From assembly GCA_949066965.1 (NCBI GenBank), contig CARTDA010000002.1:1-64000 (forward strand): DNA of 64,000 nt, in the 5' to 3' direction. Shown here one piece after another: positions 34,621 to 42,841 of this stretch. The number at the start of each line of letters is the position of its first letter. Position 1 is the stretch's first letter. A program made the translations under genes and the position numbers. This DNA comes from COE1 sp949066965 (GTDB lineage Bacteria > Bacillota > Clostridia > Lachnospirales > Lachnospiraceae). The notes under the pieces are model-generated. The model did not search any database. It was not told where the DNA came from and was given only the letters and a program-made list of their open reading frames with translations.

Positions 34621-35133
34621 ATGACGGCATTAGAACTTAAGGTTACAAAAAGCATTATGAATTCCCTGCTGGCATCTGAGCAGTTTGATTCCTTTCTGGT
34701 TGAGGAAGCCACTATCACCACATACAACACCTTTCATATTGACGGACACCTTATCAGGGATTTTTACACCAGTGAAGAACTCGAAGAAATCGAACAGAAA
34801 AAGAAATCTACCCTCTTTTCATACTGGAGTGACATCCGCCCCATATGCTTCCAGCTGATAAAAGGAAAAAAAACACCTGTTTCTTTTAAGGTTGTGCTCC
34901 ATGCCGCCCCTGAACTGACGGAAAAAATAGCTGCAACTCCCGAATGCCAAGTTGCAGCAAATCTCATACGCTCCCTTGCCCTCAGCATACGCTATGACAA
35001 GGGCAAAGTTACATGTATTACAGGCACTGCGTTTACAACGTTTATCATGGACAAGAGTGTTGATACGTTATGGGATGCTTACATCCGGCAGCTCCTGTCC
35101 GGTTTCGGGCTGGACTTTGAAGAATCCAGCTGA
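34621..35133 (+). CDS. DUF5721-like conserved protein of Lachnospiraceae
   Basis: 170 residues, soluble, with EEATITTYNTFHIDGHLIRD near the N-terminus and TGTAFTTFIMDKSVDTLWD near the end, as recalled for the DUF5721 family. No catalytic motif is evident and the function is unknown. CGGAGG lies upstream. It is convergent with spoVAE, with four bases between the genes. Confidence 0.65.
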   Translation: MTALELKVTKSIMNSLLASEQFDSFLVEEATITTYNTFHIDGHLIRDFYTSEELEEIEQKKKSTLFSYWSDIRPICFQLIKGKKTPVSFKVVLHAAPELTEKIAATPECQVAANLIRSLALSIRYDKGKVTCITGTAFTTFIMDKSVDTLWDAYIRQLLSGFGLDFEESS

Positions 35134-35137
35134 TACG

Positions 35138-35500
35138 CTATGCCTTTGTCACCTTGGAGCGGAACACAAGGCTTGCCAGGTATCCAAATATCAGCGCCGC
35201 ACTGCACCCTATCGCCCCGTTTGTAAAACCGCCCTTGAAAAGCCCGATAAACCCATCCTTCTCGACGGCCTCCTTCACGCCTTTCATCAGAATGTTGCCA
35301 TATCCCAGAAGCGGCACGTTTGCCCCTGCCCCGGCGTATTCCGCGAAAGCATCATACCAGCCAAAAAAGCTTATCACTGCCCCGGTGCAGACCAGAAGCA
35401 CCATCACACGTCCGGGTAGCATCTTCGTGCGGTCCAAAAATATCTGTGCGAGGGCGCAAATTGCTCCTCCCACCCAGAATGCATTGATATAATCCATCAT
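35138..35500 (-). CDS. spoVAE: stage V sporulation protein AE (SpoVAE)
   Basis: 120 residues with three to four hydrophobic helices. The sequence INAFWVGGAICALAQIFLDR and the GAGANVPLLGYGN segment are typical of the SpoVAEb subunit of the channel that moves dipicolinic acid into the forespore. SpoVAC, normally beside it, is absent, and SpoVAD lies 2.3 kb upstream with four unrelated genes between. The ribosome site AAGGAAAGG is further from the ATG than usual. Confidence 0.85.
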   Translation of the reverse strand: MMDYINAFWVGGAICALAQIFLDRTKMLPGRVMVLLVCTGAVISFFGWYDAFAEYAGAGANVPLLGYGNILMKGVKEAVEKDGFIGLFKGGFTNGAIGCSAALIFGYLASLVFRSKVTKA

Positions 35501-35574
35501 ACAAAAAACACATACCTTTCCTTTTTTAGGATAGTATGTGGATTTTTTGCGCGCTTATTCATTTTCATGTGATA

Positions 35575-36075
35575 TTATTTCAGTCTCTTTGCCAGCTCCG
35601 TAACAATCTCACGAATATTTTTATTTTCACAGTCCACGGTAAGATTGGCATATTTTTCATACAGGGGGACACGCTCCTCATACAGTTCCTGCAGCGTCTC
35701 CCCTTCCCGAAGGACGACGCCGCGCTCCGTCAAATCCCCGAGTCTTTCTTTAATGCTTTCATAAGAAAGCTTAAGGTAGCATATTGTCGCAATACTATTC
35801 AGGTGCTCCATGGCACGCTCACAGTACACCGCGCTTCCGCCAGTTGCTATCACGGCAGTTTTTGGCTTCAGCGAGGCATTGACACGTCCTTCAATATCAA
35901 GGAATCCCCCCATACCATACGCTTCTATCAGTTCGTGAAGCTTCCTGCCTTCCTGTTCCTGTATTACAATATCAGAATCCACAAACGAGATTCCCAGATT
36001 TTTTGCCAGAACAACGCCAATTGTACTTTTTCCGACTCCCGGCATGCCAATCAGGACAACATTTTTTACCCTCAA
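35575..36075 (-). CDS. shikimate-kinase-like P-loop kinase
   Basis: 166 residues, the size of AroK/AroL. The P-loop is GMPGVGKS and the acidic VDSD motif follows. However, the substrate-binding arginine expected in the FR..E motif is replaced (GGFLDIEGRV), and the glycine triplet is GGS (ATGGSAVY). It may be a real shikimate kinase of a divergent clostridial branch or a kinase for another small molecule. The start is taken as TTG at 36075 with GGGAG 9 bases upstream; other in-frame starts have no site. It is 19 bases after ridA. Confidence 0.7.
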   Translation of the reverse strand: MRVKNVVLIGMPGVGKSTIGVVLAKNLGISFVDSDIVIQEQEGRKLHELIEAYGMGGFLDIEGRVNASLKPKTAVIATGGSAVYCERAMEHLNSIATICYLKLSYESIKERLGDLTERGVVLREGETLQELYEERVPLYEKYANLTVDCENKNIREIVTELAKRLK

Positions 36076-36094
36076 ATTAACCAACTCCCAGCCA

Positions 36095-36472
36095 TCATTT
36101 ACCAAGGTACGCGACGACCTCGACCTCACAAAGCACTGCCTTGGGCAGGTCTTTTACAGCCACGCAGCTTCTTGCGGGATTCTGGGTAAAATACTTTGCA
36201 TAAACCTCATTAAACGCGCCAAAGTCTGCGATATCTGCCAGAAAACAAGTTGTTTTCACCACGTTGTCATACGTCGCGCCTGCTGCCTTTAATATCTCGC
36301 CAACATTCGCCATCGCCTGCTGCGCCTGTGCGGTAATTCCCTCCGCCTCCACATTGCCCGTCGCCGGGTTGATCGGAATCTGACCTGACGCATACAAAAA
36401 ATCCCCTGCCACGACAGCCTGTGAATAGGGTCCGATTGCCGCTGGCGCCTTGTCCGTACTTATTTTTCTCAT
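36095..36472 (-). CDS. RidA family reactive enamine/imine deaminase
   Basis: 125 residues, a complete RidA/YjgF/YER057c chain that forms a trimer and hydrolyses 2-aminoacrylate-type enamines. The start reads KISTDKAPAAIGPYSQA, the substrate arginine is in NPARSCVAV, and the end CEVEVVAYLG is typical. It is probably co-transcribed with the kinase-like gene that follows. Good AGGAGG upstream. Confidence 0.93.
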   Translation of the reverse strand: MRKISTDKAPAAIGPYSQAVVAGDFLYASGQIPINPATGNVEAEGITAQAQQAMANVGEILKAAGATYDNVVKTTCFLADIADFGAFNEVYAKYFTQNPARSCVAVKDLPKAVLCEVEVVAYLGK

Positions 36473-36583
36473 ATCTTGCTTCCTCCTGTTTTTGCTTTCT
36501 GCTATATTCTAAAGCGAACTCCCATTCGCTCGCTTTGCAAACTTGATATCCGCGCGGAAAATGCCCGCCTTCTGGGCATTCCC

Positions 36584-36832
36584 TTAATGTTTTCCTACTT
36601 CCGGCTCGTCAAATTCAACAGTAACATAGTACCCCCTTGTGTTCTCCTCCACGGAAATCACAGTCCCTTCTTTTGACTTAAGCCTGTCCCGAAACGGAAT
36701 ATTTCCTGACATGGCAACCGCCGGGTGAATGGTATAATAATAGTTGCTTGGCAGGACACCCTCTGTAACAGTGACGGAATCCCCCTCCTTGACCTGTCCC
36801 GGCCGCTCCATTTTAAAATCCATCCTGCGCAT
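36584..36832 (-). CDS. small conserved hypothetical protein
   Basis: 82 residues, probably all beta (GDSVTVTEGVLPSNYYYTIH, EGTVISVEENTRGYYVTVEF). The second half, a hydrophobic strand followed by a charged turn, looks like a KOW- or SH3-like small barrel, but no family is recognised. The start at 36832 has GGGAGG about 10 bases upstream. It is followed by ridA and preceded by two strong hairpins. Confidence 0.6.
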   Translation of the reverse strand: MRRMDFKMERPGQVKEGDSVTVTEGVLPSNYYYTIHPAVAMSGNIPFRDRLKSKEGTVISVEENTRGYYVTVEFDEPEVGKH

Positions 36833-36903
36833 GCTGCTCCATCCTCCCTGCCGCTTTGTCTCCTTTTCATGATGTGCCAATATGCAGAAAATGTCAAGTA
36901 AAA

Positions 36904-36949
36904 AAGATGAGCGCCAGCGCGCTCATCTTGCAAAAAGCTTCGCTTTTTG
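36904..36949. terminator. two adjacent hairpins between two small genes
   Basis: AAGATGAGCGC (36904-36914) pairs with GCGCTCATCTT (36919-36929), directly followed by CAAAAAGC/GCTTTTTG (36931-36949) with T-rich flank on the plus strand. Likely terminator for leftward transcripts from the 37042 gene, though the T-run is on the other strand. Confidence 0.5.
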
Positions 36950-37041
36950 TTTAATTGGTCTACGCTGTCGCATTTTCCTATAAGGATTAGGGTAAAAAAG
37001 AGCAGGCGAACGTCATATCGCCTACTCAATGGTATTGGATT

Positions 37042-37605
37042 TTAAAGGACTATGTCAAGTCTTGTGTTCATCGTTTTTGCATGCTGCCTGGAGTTAACCA
37101 TAAAAATGCTCCGCGCGCTGTTACGGTAAACTGCCGCATTGCTGATTGTCCTGGTCAGGTCAGAAATCCTCTGGGATATCTGATTGCAGTTCTCCTTTGT
37201 GACCAGGGAGCTGCCGCTCAGCCTGCCAAGCTCAGTTGTCAGCTTTTCAATTTCACGATTGAAATTCAGTCTGTCGGTTATCGAAAAATTACCGTTAATG
37301 ACCTGGCTGGAAAGTCCTTCCATCTTTTTTATCATGTCCTCAATTTCTGCCTCTCCGGAGAAAGCTTCCTCCCCGCCGTCCTCACTTTCTTCCTTCTCTG
37401 CCTGCCTTTCCAGTGACAAACTCCTTTTCAGGCCTGCTGCTGATATTGAGAGCATAACTGACTGGTCATCCAGCTCCTGGTTCTCGTCCGGAACAACGCT
37501 GGCTACCTTCATTGCCTGCTGCTGTTCCCTGCTGTTGGAACCGGAGTTGTCAATTGCCGCTGCCGCCCTGTTTGTAAGGGCAATATTTGCACTTCTTACC
37601 TCCAT
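37042..37605 (-). CDS. hypothetical soluble helical protein
   Basis: 187 residues. An N-terminal low-complexity, Gln/Ser-rich part (residues 10-50) leads to an acidic stretch (EKEESEDGGEEAFSGEAEIE) and an amphipathic helical C-terminal half (NREIEKLTTELGRLSG, QISQRISDLTRTISN). The helical part faintly recalls flagellin- or type III-associated helices, but there is no flagellin signature. AAAGGAGC precedes the start, and a consensus promoter lies at 37692-37720. Function unknown. Confidence 0.6.
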   Translation of the reverse strand: MEVRSANIALTNRAAAAIDNSGSNSREQQQAMKVASVVPDENQELDDQSVMLSISAAGLKRSLSLERQAEKEESEDGGEEAFSGEAEIEDMIKKMEGLSSQVINGNFSITDRLNFNREIEKLTTELGRLSGSSLVTKENCNQISQRISDLTRTISNAAVYRNSARSIFMVNSRQHAKTMNTRLDIVL

Positions 37606-37691
37606 ATATGCTCCTTTCCCTTATATATGATTGTGCAGTCCCCTTTCCTGCACAACCATTCTTAAGATAATGATAAGTGTACATTTTATGG

Positions 37692-37720
37692 TATATACTT
37701 ATGGCATTTACATATGTCAA
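37692..37720 (-). promoter_or_regulatory. sigma-A promoter of the 37042 gene
   Basis: On the minus strand TTGACA (37720-37715), a 17-base spacer and TATATA (37697-37692) in a very AT-rich stretch, about 87 bases before the start. Confidence 0.7.
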
Positions 37721-37828
37721 CTTATCTTTCACATAATATATCGAAAGAATTGCAAAATAATTTAGCTTATTTTCTAAATTTTTTAAATTTTTCACACATT
37801 TCAAACAATTATGTCAAATCCATCCGGT

Positions 37829-38932
37829 CTATTCATTTTTCAGTGCCTCAATCACGATGCCATGTGCAATTCCGGGAACATTTTGTCCCTCGTTAAAGGA
37901 TGTCTTATTCAGCAGTGCCCCTGTCGGCACGAATAACACTCGTTTCCATTCACCCTTTGCGAGCTTTGGCAGAATATGCGCCGACAGGACAACTGCCGAA
38001 CACCCGCATCCGCTTCCCCCTGCATGCACATCCTGTTTTTCGGTGTCATAAATAATCAGCCCGCAGTCATAATGCCTGTCACTGATATCAATATGCTGGT
38101 CAGAAAGCAGGCTAAACAGCGCCTGTTGTCCTACACTTCCTAAATCCCCCGTGAAAATGGCATCGTAATCCTGCGCTTTTCTGCCAAAGTCCTTGAAGTT
38201 TGTCGCTATTGTCCACGCTGCTGCCGGCGCCATTGCGCATCCCATGTTAAAGGAATCCTTAATCCCAAAGTCTTCTATCTTCCCGGCAGTAACACCTGTT
38301 ATTCCTACTTTGTACTGATATTTTCCTTCATATTCGTTTTTCACGGTCTGGCCAGAAACGGATTTTCCCGGGGCGCTGACATTCTGCAGCAGAAAAGCGG
38401 CGCTGCCCGTCACTGTCCATGATGCGTACAGCGGTCTCTGCCCCCCATACTCAAGAGGATAGCGGAACTCCTTCTGTGCACTGGCAAAATGGCTTGACGT
38501 GAGGCTTATCACCCTGTCAGCATAGCCGGCAGCCACACTCATGCTTCCCAGTGCAAGTGACTCGCCACAGGTAGAGCATGCACCATAGAGTCCAAACAGC
38601 GGGATATTGTAATCCACCAGTCCAAATGAGCTTGCTATGTTCTGCCCTAGCAGGTCGCCTGCGTACAAAAAGCGAATGTCTGCTGTCTGGGCACACGTTT
38701 TTGATAAAGTAAGTGCGACTGCCTCTTTCTGGAGTGCGCTTTCTGCCTTCTCCCATGAATCCTCGCCGAACATGTCATTCTTATCATCACTCACTTTATC
38801 AAAACTGCCGGAAAGCGGACCCTCGTTTTCCATCTGCCCCACTACCGAGCCGCTTCCCATGATGAGTACCGGCTGTCCATATGCAATGCTTGACGTGCCA
38901 AGCGCCTTATTTTTTGAAGTATTGTTTTCCAC
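37829..38932 (-). CDS. spoVAD: stage V sporulation protein AD (SpoVAD)
   Basis: 367 residues with a thiolase-like fold, part of the dipicolinic acid uptake machinery of the forespore. Recognisable parts are IMGSGSVVGQMENEGPL, GLYGACSTCGESLALG and AGGSGCGCSAVVLSAH near the end. GTG at 38932 is chosen because AGGAGG lies 7 bases upstream; a TTG 16 codons earlier has no site. It is separated from spoVAE by four unrelated genes, unlike the compact spoVAC-AD-AE operon of many relatives. Confidence 0.9.
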   Translation of the reverse strand: MENNTSKNKALGTSSIAYGQPVLIMGSGSVVGQMENEGPLSGSFDKVSDDKNDMFGEDSWEKAESALQKEAVALTLSKTCAQTADIRFLYAGDLLGQNIASSFGLVDYNIPLFGLYGACSTCGESLALGSMSVAAGYADRVISLTSSHFASAQKEFRYPLEYGGQRPLYASWTVTGSAAFLLQNVSAPGKSVSGQTVKNEYEGKYQYKVGITGVTAGKIEDFGIKDSFNMGCAMAPAAAWTIATNFKDFGRKAQDYDAIFTGDLGSVGQQALFSLLSDQHIDISDRHYDCGLIIYDTEKQDVHAGGSGCGCSAVVLSAHILPKLAKGEWKRVLFVPTGALLNKTSFNEGQNVPGIAHGIVIEALKNE

Positions 38933-39006
38933 CTCATGCCCTCCTGTTCTGTTTTCATTATCCGTACATATTTTTTCCAAAAAGCCATGCGATTATTCCA
39001 GTACAT

Positions 39007-39048
39007 AAAAAAATCCCCCATCCTCCACGGTATGCGGAGAACAGGGGA
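39007..39048 (-). terminator. terminator of the sugar ABC transporter operon
   Basis: On the minus strand TCCCC, CTCC and the matching GGAG, GGGGGA form an interrupted stem after the last permease gene, followed by a run of seven T. Confidence 0.75.
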
Positions 39049-39053
39049 AAGCA

Positions 39054-40073
39054 TTATGCCTTTTTACTTTCTTTTACCTTGGCAAATATCGCCTGCAGCA
39101 GAATGAAGAAGCACAACAGTATCGCCGTAATAATATTCGCCCACGAACTGACAAGTTTTCCGTTTGATTTCACAAGCGTTGAAATCGTACCGTTAATCAG
39201 CACGCCGACCAGCGACCCGAGTACATTGCCCACACCGCCTGTCAGGAGCGTTCCGCCGATGACGGAGGAAGATATCGCATCCATCTCGAGACCGGTTGCC
39301 TGTGTGGTGGTGCCGCACATGGTATTGAGGCAGTAGCAGATGCCGCCGATGGACGTCAGCAGGCTGCACAACGTGTATGTCAAAAGCTTTGTTTTCTTGA
39401 CATTGAGTCCCATCAGCGTCGCCGACACCTGGTTGCCGCCCACCGCATAGATGCTTCGCCCGAACTTTGTATACTTGAGCATCAGGAATACGAGAATCAC
39501 TACCAGCAGCGCCACAATAACGGTCGGACGGATAAACGGCGTCTGATAGATGCCTTTTTTGTTGACATATCCGCCAAACGGAATGCTAATCTTTGTGTTG
39601 GAGATCGCCGTAAACAGTTTATCCGAAACAATGCTCACCTGATCCTTGCAGATGACTGCTGTCATGCCCCGGGCAAAGAACATGCCTGCCATGGTGACGA
39701 TAAACGGCTGAATCTCGAGATACGCCACGCAGTACCCCTGCACCAGTCCAAAGACTGCGCCTATCACCAGTACCAGTATCATCAGCACCGGACTGCTCAT
39801 GCCCCAGTGTTCCATGCCGACTGCAAGAAACATGCAGTCCATGGCAATCAGGGAGCCGACCGAGATATCGATGCCGCCCGTCAGCATCACGCAGGTCATG
39901 CCGGCTGCGACGGCAATCAGTCCTGCATTGTTAATCAGCACGTTCAAAAATGTCTGAAGGTGCGTGAATCCTTTGTCCGCATAAATGATGCAGCCGCCCG
40001 CATACATGACAACAAACAGGATTACGGTGATTGCCAGTAAGATATTATTGCCTCCAAGCTTTAATTTTTTCAT
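39054..40073 (-). CDS. sugar ABC transporter permease, YjfF-like
   Basis: 339 residues with about ten membrane helices. The family loop GMTCVMLTGGIDISVGSLIA and a later LLTGGVGNVLGSLVGVLING mark the MglC/RbsC/YjfF class of permeases that serve CUT2 sugar importers. Last gene of a four-gene operon, 2 bases after the other permease; two different permeases with one ATPase is the galactofuranose-type (YtfQ-YtfR-YtfT-YjfF) arrangement. Confidence 0.9.
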   Translation of the reverse strand: MKKLKLGGNNILLAITVILFVVMYAGGCIIYADKGFTHLQTFLNVLINNAGLIAVAAGMTCVMLTGGIDISVGSLIAMDCMFLAVGMEHWGMSSPVLMILVLVIGAVFGLVQGYCVAYLEIQPFIVTMAGMFFARGMTAVICKDQVSIVSDKLFTAISNTKISIPFGGYVNKKGIYQTPFIRPTVIVALLVVILVFLMLKYTKFGRSIYAVGGNQVSATLMGLNVKKTKLLTYTLCSLLTSIGGICYCLNTMCGTTTQATGLEMDAISSSVIGGTLLTGGVGNVLGSLVGVLINGTISTLVKSNGKLVSSWANIITAILLCFFILLQAIFAKVKESKKA

Positions 40074-40075
40074 CC

Positions 40076-41137
40076 TTATGCCGCCTCCTTTGCTCCTGCC
40101 TTCTTAGCGGACAGTTTTTTGAAATAATCCTTTACCGGCTGCGACTGGATAACCACAATCAGGATAACCACAATTGCCTTAAACACTGGTGCCTGCGCAG
40201 AGGAAACACCCAGCGCGTACAGTGTCGTCGTAATTGCCTGAATCGTGTAGGCGCCTATGATGGAGCCTGCCAGGTTGAATTTGCCGCCGCCAAGGCTGTT
40301 GCCGCCCAGCGCCACTGCAAGGATTGCGTCAAGTTCCATGTTCAGTCCGATATTGTTCGTGTCTGCGGAGTAAATCCTGCAGGTTGCAACCAGTCCGGCA
40401 ATACCCGCGCAAAGACCGCAGATGACGTAGCACAGCAGGATAATCTTTGCCGAATTGAAACCGGAAATCCTGGAAGCCTTCTTGTTGATGCCGACACTCT
40501 GTATGTAAGTCCCAAGCGCTGTCGATTTCAATACAATCGAGGCAACCGCGACACAGACTGCCGCAATCAGAATCGGTGTCGGGATGATGCCGCAGTACGC
40601 GCCAAAAAACTGGAATGAGGGAACACGCACATACACGATGTTGCTGTTGCACAGAAGCAGTCCGATTGCCCTGCCCGCAGACCATAGAATCAGCGTGGCA
40701 ACCATCGGCTGGATGTTCATGTAAGCCACCAGAAAACCATTGAACAGGCCGCATACGCAGGCAATTGCAATCCCCGCAAGCATGCCGACCCAGAGCGGAA
40801 CCGCATACTCGCTCACGTTGGTCACACCATAGCCTGCAAGCAGCATACAGCACAGACCGCCGGAGAGACTCATCACGGAACCGACGGAAATATCCGTGCC
40901 TGCCGACGCTGATACCACCAGCGTCATGCCGATTGCCAGAATCGCCACCTCGCTGCCGCGGTTTAACACGTCAATCAGACGCCCATATAAAATACCATTG
41001 TTGATGCTAATCGAAAAGAAGCCAAATGGCGGGTTCCCGCTTGCGATATCGTAAATCACGTTAATCATCATGACGAGAATCATACTGAAAATCGGCAGGA
41101 ACAGCTTCATTTTTGTAATTTTCTTGACCTTATCCAT
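40076..41137 (-). CDS. sugar ABC transporter permease, YtfT-like
   Basis: 353 residues, polytopic, with the CUT2 permease signature GMTLVVSASAGTDISVGSVM and LGGNSLGGGKFNLAGSIIGA. Its start overlaps the last base of the ATPase stop, showing tight coupling. It pairs with the next permease to form a heterodimeric channel. The ligand could be galactofuranose, arabinofuranose or another hexose/pentose; this cannot be decided here. Confidence 0.9.
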   Translation of the reverse strand: MDKVKKITKMKLFLPIFSMILVMMINVIYDIASGNPPFGFFSISINNGILYGRLIDVLNRGSEVAILAIGMTLVVSASAGTDISVGSVMSLSGGLCCMLLAGYGVTNVSEYAVPLWVGMLAGIAIACVCGLFNGFLVAYMNIQPMVATLILWSAGRAIGLLLCNSNIVYVRVPSFQFFGAYCGIIPTPILIAAVCVAVASIVLKSTALGTYIQSVGINKKASRISGFNSAKIILLCYVICGLCAGIAGLVATCRIYSADTNNIGLNMELDAILAVALGGNSLGGGKFNLAGSIIGAYTIQAITTTLYALGVSSAQAPVFKAIVVILIVVIQSQPVKDYFKKLSAKKAGAKEAA

Positions 41138-42654
41138 TATTTTCCACCTCCCGCAATTGCTTTCATGACGCCTTCCTGTGTCAGGTCATCGCCGCTGATT
41201 TCCCCGACCTTGGCGCCATCCCTGAGCACCGCCATGCGGTTGCAGGTCCGGAGCATCTCCTCTATCTCGGAGGAAATAAACATCACGCTCTTTCCCTCGT
41301 CCGCAAGCTTGAGCACCAGCTTCTGGATCTCGGTCTTGGTTCCGATATCAATACCGCGTGTGGGCTCATCCAGAATCAGGAAATCAGGATTTGTCGCAAG
41401 CCATCTTGCCAGAATCGCCTTCTGCTGGTTGCCGCCGGAAAGCTGTTTAATCAGTGTCTCCCTGCTCGCTGTCTTGATTTGCAGCATCTCGATAAATTTG
41501 TCTGCAATCTCAATCTGCTTTGCCATCGGGATTTTCTTGAAAATGCCCTGTTTTGCCTGCATGGCAAGAATGATATTTTCACGGACAGACAAATCCCCGA
41601 TAATGCCCTCCGCCTTTCTGTCATCCGGCAGGAGTCCCATGCCAAGGTTCATGGCATCAATCGGATTTTTGATGGATACCTCTTTTCCTTTTACTTTCAG
41701 TGTCCCCGTCTGTGCCCTGTCTGCGCCATAGATTGCGCGCGCCAGCTCACTCCTGCCGCTTCCGAGCAGACCGGTCAGTCCGATGACCTCACCCTTGTGT
41801 ATCTCCAGGTCAAACGGCTTGATGGTTCCGGCATGGCTCAGACCCTTTGCGTCAATGACAAGCGGCTCCTTTGATTTGTCACCGCTTCCCTCCTGCTTGA
41901 TGCTGGCAAGGTCGTCAAAGTCCTTGCCCATCATGGCGGCAACCAGTTTGACGCGCGGTAATTCATCAATGGTGTACTCTCCTACCAGCGTGCCATTGCG
42001 GAGCACGGTAATGCCGTCACAGACCTCGTAAACCTGCTCGAGAAAGTGCGTCACAAACATGATGCCGACACCTTTTTCACGCAGCCTTCTCATCATGACA
42101 AAGAGCTTTGCAACCTCATTGTCGTCCAGCGAGGAGGTCGGCTCGTCGAGAATCAGAACCTTGCAGTCCATATCCACCGCGCGGGCAATGGCAATCATCT
42201 GCTGTAACGCAAGCGAGTACTCTTCCAGATTCTGCGTCACGTCAACATCCAGGTCCAGATCCTTCATCAGCTTTGCAGCCATTTCGTTCATTTTCCTTCT
42301 GTTTACCGTGTGGAACTTCGTCATTGGCTCCCTGCCGATAAACAGGTTCTCCGCCACGGACAGGTTCGGGCACAGGTTGACTTCCTGATACACCGTGGAA
42401 ATCCCCTTGCGCTGCGCGTCCAGCGTGTCCCTGTTCACGACCGGACCATCGATACCATCAAGATGAATTTCCCCGGCCTCAAACTTGTTGACCCCGGTAA
42501 GGCACTTGATTAATGTGGATTTCCCCGCGCCATTCTCCCCCATGAGCGCGCGAATCTCGCCTTTTCGCAGATTGAAATCCACATTCTGCAATGCTTTTAC
42601 ACCAGGGAAGGTCATACAGATACCTTTTGCACTCAAAACAATATTACTATCCAT
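41137..42654 (-). CDS. sugar ABC transporter ATP-binding protein, YtfR/MglA-like
   Basis: 505 residues with two ABC domains in tandem, as in CUT2 importers. First domain: Walker A GENGAGKST, Walker B LILDEPTSSLDD. Second domain: signature LSGGNQQKA and FLILDEPTRGID, with a degenerate P-loop GLLGSGRSE. The start at 42654 follows GAGGAG. The open frame extends upstream to 42822, but that part is the structured leader and a terminator, so it is excluded. Confidence 0.92.
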   Translation of the reverse strand: MDSNIVLSAKGICMTFPGVKALQNVDFNLRKGEIRALMGENGAGKSTLIKCLTGVNKFEAGEIHLDGIDGPVVNRDTLDAQRKGISTVYQEVNLCPNLSVAENLFIGREPMTKFHTVNRRKMNEMAAKLMKDLDLDVDVTQNLEEYSLALQQMIAIARAVDMDCKVLILDEPTSSLDDNEVAKLFVMMRRLREKGVGIMFVTHFLEQVYEVCDGITVLRNGTLVGEYTIDELPRVKLVAAMMGKDFDDLASIKQEGSGDKSKEPLVIDAKGLSHAGTIKPFDLEIHKGEVIGLTGLLGSGRSELARAIYGADRAQTGTLKVKGKEVSIKNPIDAMNLGMGLLPDDRKAEGIIGDLSVRENIILAMQAKQGIFKKIPMAKQIEIADKFIEMLQIKTASRETLIKQLSGGNQQKAILARWLATNPDFLILDEPTRGIDIGTKTEIQKLVLKLADEGKSVMFISSEIEEMLRTCNRMAVLRDGAKVGEISGDDLTQEGVMKAIAGGGK

Positions 42655-42690
42655 ATCGCCATCTCCTCTCCAGAGTTTTCTGTAACATAT

Positions 42691-42719
42691 ACTCACGACA
42701 GATGAAATCTGCCGTGAGT
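42691..42719 (-). promoter_or_regulatory. leader hairpin of the ABC ATPase gene, shared with argG
   Basis: On the minus strand ACTCACGGCAGAT, loop TTC and ATCTGTCGTGAGT form a 13-bp stem (one G-U). The right arm and the following ATA are identical to the argG leader (31167-31182), while the left arm differs yet still pairs. The flanking GGCTGCGGTTGGCGCGATACT also resembles the argG leader. Confidence 0.6.
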
Positions 42720-42778
42720 ATCGCGCCAACCGCAGCCTCCGTACCCCCGCAAGAGCGCGCATGACGGTACGGGCGTTT

Positions 42779-42816
42779 AAAAAATGTGTGAGGGGAGAAA
42801 GCCAAGTCCTCCCCTC
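42779..42816 (-). terminator. partial terminator between binding protein and ATPase genes
   Basis: On the minus strand GAGGGGAG (42816-42809) and CTCCCCTC (42797-42790) form the stem and TTTTTT follows at 42784-42779. It sits 26 bases after the binding protein stop and would let more binding protein than transporter be made. Confidence 0.75.
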
Positions 42817-42841
42817 TGCCACTACATTTTTTCAATACGAA

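Noticed and set aside
37042..37605. Flagellin-like or flagellar protein
   Set aside because: Only helical periodicity resembles flagellin; the conserved ends and neighbours of flagellar genes are missing.
42655..42822. N-terminal extension of the ABC ATPase
   Set aside because: The frame is open, but it covers a terminator stem and the shared leader hairpin; the ribosome site and family alignment place the start at 42654.
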